This document shows positions 59,927-64,000 of a stretch of 64,000 bases of DNA, in pieces. How positions within the stretch are numbered: the stretch's first letter is position 1; every line of letters starts with the position of its first letter. Both the position numbers and the translations under genes were made by a program. This DNA is from Sipunculus nudus (taxonomy: Eukaryota > Annelida > Sipuncula > Golfingiida > Sipunculidae), in contig CM049318.1 in assembly GCA_026874595.1 (NCBI GenBank), positions 41,398,456-41,462,455 of the forward strand, in the 5' to 3' direction. The notes beneath the pieces are model-generated. The model worked only from the letters and a program-made list of their open reading frames with translations, was not told the DNA's origin and did not search any database.

Positions 59927-62900
59927 GTAAACAATATCTGAGACTAATACAGTTGACAGGCTTTACTTTTGTAGTTCAATGTAGTTCAAGTGATCCCCGA
60001 ATTCTTTCATAATTACTAACAATTTTAAAAAGCAGGTTGTTATGTTGATGTGTAAAGTTACCATTTCTTACTGTAAATAATTTTTTACTTGTTTCATTGT
60101 CAAGAGGCATTTTTAAATCTTCACTTGAAGTGAAAAGTATGTTTTCTGTTTGAGAATTCTTTTGTATTTTTCTTTTAACATTATTCACCACTAAAATGCA
60201 GGATAATTGCCTTCCTCATAATTGACCAAGCTGAAATATAATAAAAATCTTGGCTGTATCAATAAACACTCAAAACTGTGTAGATTAATTGAATAATGAG
60301 TGCTGTTGTATCACCACTTGCAGCCTTTTTCTTGCTTGGGATTAAAATACAGTCTTTTTATCTGAATGCTGTATAATATTGCAGGATTTATTTTTTTAGT
60401 AATTTACTTAACTGACAGCCCCCAGTGTTTTTTTTCTTTGATTTAAAGTAAGGATCTGAATACAGGATGATACAAATTTGAATGATATTTTAGAAAATGT
60501 TGTTACTCTGTATTTTGTGATATGCTCAATTATTAATTCTTGTTAATTAAAGTATTATCCATATGTTGTCTATGATTCACATGATTTTTTCTTTTAGGAC
60601 TTTGAAGGCTGCCCAGCTGATTCCCCATGCTGTGGTGTCAGGAGAGAGTTCCAGCAACTGAGCTTAGAGGACCAACCATGTGACAAGGGTAAGACAAGTA
60701 CTTGTATTACAGTAGGGTGTTTTATATTAAAAAGCCTGGGGGGACAAGCTTTTTTTCAGATGAAAGATTGTTCGGCGGCAAAAACCACTTAAATCTAGAG
60801 TGCAGAAATTTTGCAAACTGTAGAGTGAGCAATCATTGTTTTCTCCATCAGCTATATTAGCTATGTATTTGACCTATATTAAATATTACTATACATGCCT
60901 GTGAGTTCTGTTCATTATTATACAACCTTTATAAGTGGAAACTAAATGTGAAGTGATTACACTCTAGATTGGAAACCTAATAAAATAAATTAAAAAAATA
61001 TCTCAAATCAAAATAAAGCTTTACGTCACGCAGCCTCTAAACTTGTAGATGGGGAAATCATAAGTGCGTTCAGAATATATGTAAAGTGCTTTCTATTTGA
61101 TACATACTGTTTTAGGGTAATTGCAAGTAGTGTTCAGGTTGTGCTGGCCAAGTTAACACACCATAGTTGTTAAATCTTATAGCCAGTAAAAGTGTTATGA
61201 GAAGTTATTCAGACTAGGGTCAGGCTAGGTCCACCTGGGCCAGTGTACTACAGAGTAATTAAGTCAAAAGTAGTTCCTCAGGCCAACCAGAATGAATCAA
61301 ATGTCACTACTGCATGACACAAGAGAGGAGTCAAAGAATTTCCAGGTGCCCCATCATATGTTAAATTGTCAGTGTGTTCTCCTTTCTTGCCATGACCTTA
61401 TTTGATCAATAATTGTATTTATCAGGGCACTGAGTTGGTCAGATAGTCTGGCTTTATTAAAAGTGTTTGTGAACTGAGTCATTTACATTGGAATCTTCTG
61501 TTTTTAAATACAGATCTGAAAAGACCGAAGAATGGATTTATGCGGTTCAGCCTCAAGTATCGCAGCTCTGTGTCTCAAGAATTTCCTCATCTGCAAAACC
61601 GTAAAATCTCCCGCATCTTAGGGACTCGATGGAAAAGTCTAGATACAGATGAGAGACAGATATTTGAGTAAGAGATTAGCTTTTACTGTGGATTTTAAAG
61701 CTTATTGTTGGATAAACTATGGTTTGAGTACAGTGGTAAGCCCCCAGGGGCTATACTTGCAGCTAAGATTTTGCATGGCACAGAACTTGTGGTGCCACCT
61801 GCACCTAGTATAAATGTATTAAATGGAACTCTGTTTATTCATATTTCTCTGAAACCATTGATTGTTCTGACATGTGTGCTTATATTATAGCTATATCTAT
61901 TTAACAAGATTTGTGATGTCACCTAAAATCTTAAAATTATGTAATTTTATTGTTCACCTTTGTTCAGTATCGAGCATAATGGATTGATCTTGATAGTTTT
62001 AATTATTCATTAAACAGGTCTTGTGAAGCAGCTTATTTAGATTATCATGATATGGGTGACCCAGGTCACAGGACATATTTAAAGAATGCATAACTAAAGT
62101 GTGGCACTTCTAGAAATTCATTCAGATTGAATCCTTTCTTGGGATAGATATTTATTCTCAGTCTTTATGGATACAGAATTTAGTAGTTATATATAGAGAC
62201 ATACAGCAACAAAGTTATCATGGTAAATGCTGTTGTTACAGGGATGAGTTTAAGTTGGAGATGAAAGAGAGAAAACAGCAACATCCAGACTGGAGCTATG
62301 CTGCTCCAAAATGGAAGGAAGACCACAACAAAACCATGGCATCACGTCTCAGACCAAGAAATAGGAGCCAGAGAAAGGTACGCTGTGCCCCTTCCCTGCA
62401 CCAGCTTTGTTACTAACAAAACTCTATCTGGTCTGGTCCATCTAGTGCAAAACCCGAGCCAAAGTCCACAGAGCAGCAGAACAAAACCTCATTCATTTCC
62501 AGAATTATTATCGGATACAATTTACTTATAATATGCTCAATTATTTATGTTTATATTAATAGTTTCTTGCTCTCTGGAATTTTATAAGGATGCATTTTTA
62601 GCTCAGCTGACTATAAGTCATCTGAGCTATAGTCGTGGTCCATTGTCCGTCGTCCGTCCGTCCGTCCGTCCGTAGATGTGGCACGTTTTGAAACCGTAAG
62701 ACCTAGGAATCCAAAATTCAGCATAATGTTAGTTGTCCCCAAGATCTCCTACCAAGCCGAAAACTGGGTCTTTGTGACTTTGTTCCTTTGAGAAATTAAG
62801 GAAAAACCTCAATTTTTTATTAAAATCCTATTTTCACACTTCAGGACTGCCTAATATCAAAACCACTCATCTGTTTTTCCTCATATTTACCATAAATATT

Positions 62901-63506
62901 CCTCTATATAGTTCCTATGTACATGCCAGAAATTAAGTCTGTAAAGTATAAATTCTTTAAGTAATGGGCCCAAACATAATGGACTTTGTAAAAAATCAGG
63001 AAAAATAATAACTCACTTAACATAAAAATTTTGAAACTAGAGTCTATTTTCTCAAGTATATACCTATGTTTAATTAAGATTCAATTGTTTACCCAAAATT
63101 AGATCTGAATTTTGTAAATTTTTTAAGTTATTAGCATAAAAAAAAATCAGTACTTTAAATTTTGCCCAACTTTGACCATGGCACGTTTTTTTCCTGTAAG
63201 CACCATTGATTTAATTTTCACAGCATGTAAACATAAATATTCAGTTTGTCTAAATCTGAAATTTGAAAATAAAAACTTGAAAATTAAGCTAGTTATTGAT
63301 TTTTTTTCCTGTAGTCACTTGCTTTGATTAAAGATGCAGGGTCCCACTCCAGGTCACTGGAAGTCAGCTATGCCAGGGTTTCTGATTTGTTACAGTCACT
63401 TGGGGAGATCCCCTGCTGTGACAGGTGTACAGTTATTCTCTTATCAACACCCCAATCACCCCCCCCCCCCCCCGGCAAACCCAACCCATCAAGTGTTATG
63501 CAGTAA
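56030..63506 (+). CDS. HMG-box protein with very long low-complexity N-terminal region
   Basis: Exons 56030-59926, 60598-60688, 61514-61667, 62242-62377 and 63315-63506 join in frame to 1,489 residues with GT-AG introns. Residues 1-1299 come from one exon and have no recognised domain: Ser/Lys/Asn-rich, probably disordered, with basic clusters usable as nuclear signals at 65-78 (RKKPAPRRRLYKRK) and 156-162 (RGRKRTR) and others near 980-990. Residues about 1331-1405 form one HMG box: KRPKNGFMRFSLKYRSSVSQ, then NRKISRILGTRWKSL, then HPDWSYAAPKW. The N..IS..LG..W pattern resembles single-box, sequence-specific members (SOX, Capicua, HBP1, BBX). The role is inferred to be nuclear DNA binding; the orthologue is unknown. 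56030 directly follows an acceptor, so its ATG may be internal. The end at 63506 is also uncertain (see last exon). Confidence 0.8.
60598..60688 (+). CDS. Linker exon of the HMG-box gene
   Basis: A 91-nt exon encodes DFEGCPADSPCCGVRREFQQ LSLEDQPCDK plus one base. Acceptor TTCTTTTAG, donor GTAAGA, phase 1. It sits between the large exon and the HMG box and is rich in cysteine and acidic residues. Confidence 0.82.
61514..61667 (+). CDS. First HMG-box exon
   Basis: A 154-nt exon completes Asp1330 and encodes LKRPKNGFMRFSLKYRSSVS through DERQIF plus two bases. It supplies helices 1 and 2 of the HMG box: RPKNGFMRF (usual RPMNAFM.F/W) and NRKISRILGTRW. Acceptor ATACAG, donor GTAAGA. Confidence 0.93.
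62242..62377 (+). CDS. Second HMG-box exon (helix 3 and basic tail)
   Basis: A 136-nt exon completes Glu1381 and encodes DEFKLEMKERKQQHPDWSYA through a basic tail (RLRPRNRSQRK). It contains the HPDW motif common after helix 3 in SOX/Capicua-type boxes. Donor GTACGC, phase 0. Confidence 0.9.
62595..63290 (+). repeat. Modular repeat copy in the last intron of the HMG-box gene
   Basis: The head TTTTTAGCTCAGCTGACTAT and a (GTCC)n tract are followed by a single core unit. It is strikingly similar to 22521-23240 in the CS intron (GGCACGTTTTGAAACC..AAGACCTAGGAATCCAAAAT). No tail is recognised before the next exon at 63315, so the copy is truncated. Confidence 0.75.
63315..63506 (+). CDS. Probable last exon of the HMG-box gene
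   Basis: Acceptor TTTTTTTCCTGTAG at 63314, then SLALIKDAGSHSRSLEVSYA RVSDLLQSLGEIPCCDR. If unspliced, the frame continues through a proline run encoded by a C-tract and stops at TAA 63504-63506. A possible donor (AG|GTGTAC) at about 63422 could instead remove the poly-C tail and lead to exons beyond the window. Confidence 0.6.
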   Translation, partial: SLALIKDAGSHSRSLEVSYARVSDLLQSLGEIPCCDRCTVILLSTPQSPPPPPGKPNPSSVMQ

Positions 63507-64000
63507 TTGTTATTGTTTTCACTGTATCTTCTTAATTGTAATGCTGTTTCCACTCCGATATGCAAAAACTTTCCTTGAAAAAATAATTCAAAGTGTAATC
63601 CAGAAGATGCAATGTTGTGTAATGTAGCATTTTTAAAGAAATCAATTTTCTTTTAAATGATTTTAACAAATATAATTGAACCCATCAGTATGCTTAAATT
63701 ATTATAAAATATGAAGCACATTATGGATAAACAAAGACACAATTAAAAATTGTGAAATCTAAATCAAGTATTATTTTTAGATATTTATTGTTTTGCAGAT
63801 TTAAAAGATATATTTTTGTGGTAAAAAATAAATAAACATTTGTATGCATGATGTGGTGTTATCTGACAAGATTGAGATTTATGATGATGCAATTGAGAAT
63901 TATGAATCAACTTTTATATTCAGATATATATGTTAAATTGGAAATGTATAGAAATATAAACTTAAATTAGAAAATAATTGATGTGATAAAAAAATCAGCA
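63507..64000 (+). other. Probable 3'UTR or downstream sequence
   Basis: AT-rich sequence with overlapping AATAAA signals at 63827-63832 and 63831-63836. If the exon at 63315 is terminal, this would be its 3'UTR. No other feature seen. Confidence 0.4.

Overview
This is a window of animal nuclear DNA, most likely from a mollusc and probably a bivalve. It is AT-rich, with short exons, long repeat-filled introns and GT-AG splice sites. The repeats include the short-headed 'AGCTCAGCTG' elements with (GTCC)n tracts that resemble known bivalve dispersed repeats. The citrate synthase protein is clearly metazoan and mitochondrial in type. The organism call rests on recalled sequence character, not on a search.

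Two protein-coding genes are supported, both on the + strand. The first is citrate synthase (CS). Nine coding exons from 2321 to 35788 encode 450 residues plus stop, with every catalytic residue present. Only the exon with the start codon (about 14 or more residues) is missing; it was not found in 1-2320 and may lie upstream. The 3'UTR probably runs to an AATAAA at 37311. The second gene (56030 to about 63506, perhaps starting near 52.8 kb) encodes an unrecognised nuclear-looking protein. A 3.9-kb exon encodes about 1,300 residues of low-complexity, basic-patch-rich sequence, followed by small exons that form one HMG box near the C-terminus.

Everything else is intronic or intergenic and dominated by mobile-element relics without coding capacity. 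(1) A superfamily of elements shares a head (TTTTAGCTCAGCTGA) and a hairpin tail (CAGCTGAGCGTCATGACCCA...CTTGTT) but has different cores (3.2, 6.1-9.2, 19.0-20.6, 22.5-25.1, 26.4-30.5, 44.4 and 62.6 kb). (2) A second tandem-unit family is built around the palindrome GGTGGCGCCACC and ends in a Helitron-like hairpin plus CTAG (10.8-12.2, 30.9, 37.7-38.9 and 45.6-47.3 kb). (3) Several insertions have readable target-site duplications: a 276-bp Harbinger-like MITE (8.4 kb), a 2.5-kb hAT-like element nested in a family-1 copy (27.2-29.7 kb), a pogo/Tigger-like MITE (44.7 kb), and three copies of a CAGRRGCGGATCC MITE (42.5, 52.4 and 54.0 kb). (4) A 3.15-kb foldback element (39.2-42.4 kb) has arms of about 1.1 kb that carry arrays of a 21-bp self-complementary repeat. 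(5) A 3.7-kb satellite of 53-56-bp units (48.3-52.0 kb) has visible higher-order repeats.

The genes show no sign of functional linkage. One is a housekeeping TCA-cycle enzyme and the other a putative DNA-binding regulator. No RNA gene, CRISPR array, transposase or reverse transcriptase ORF was found.
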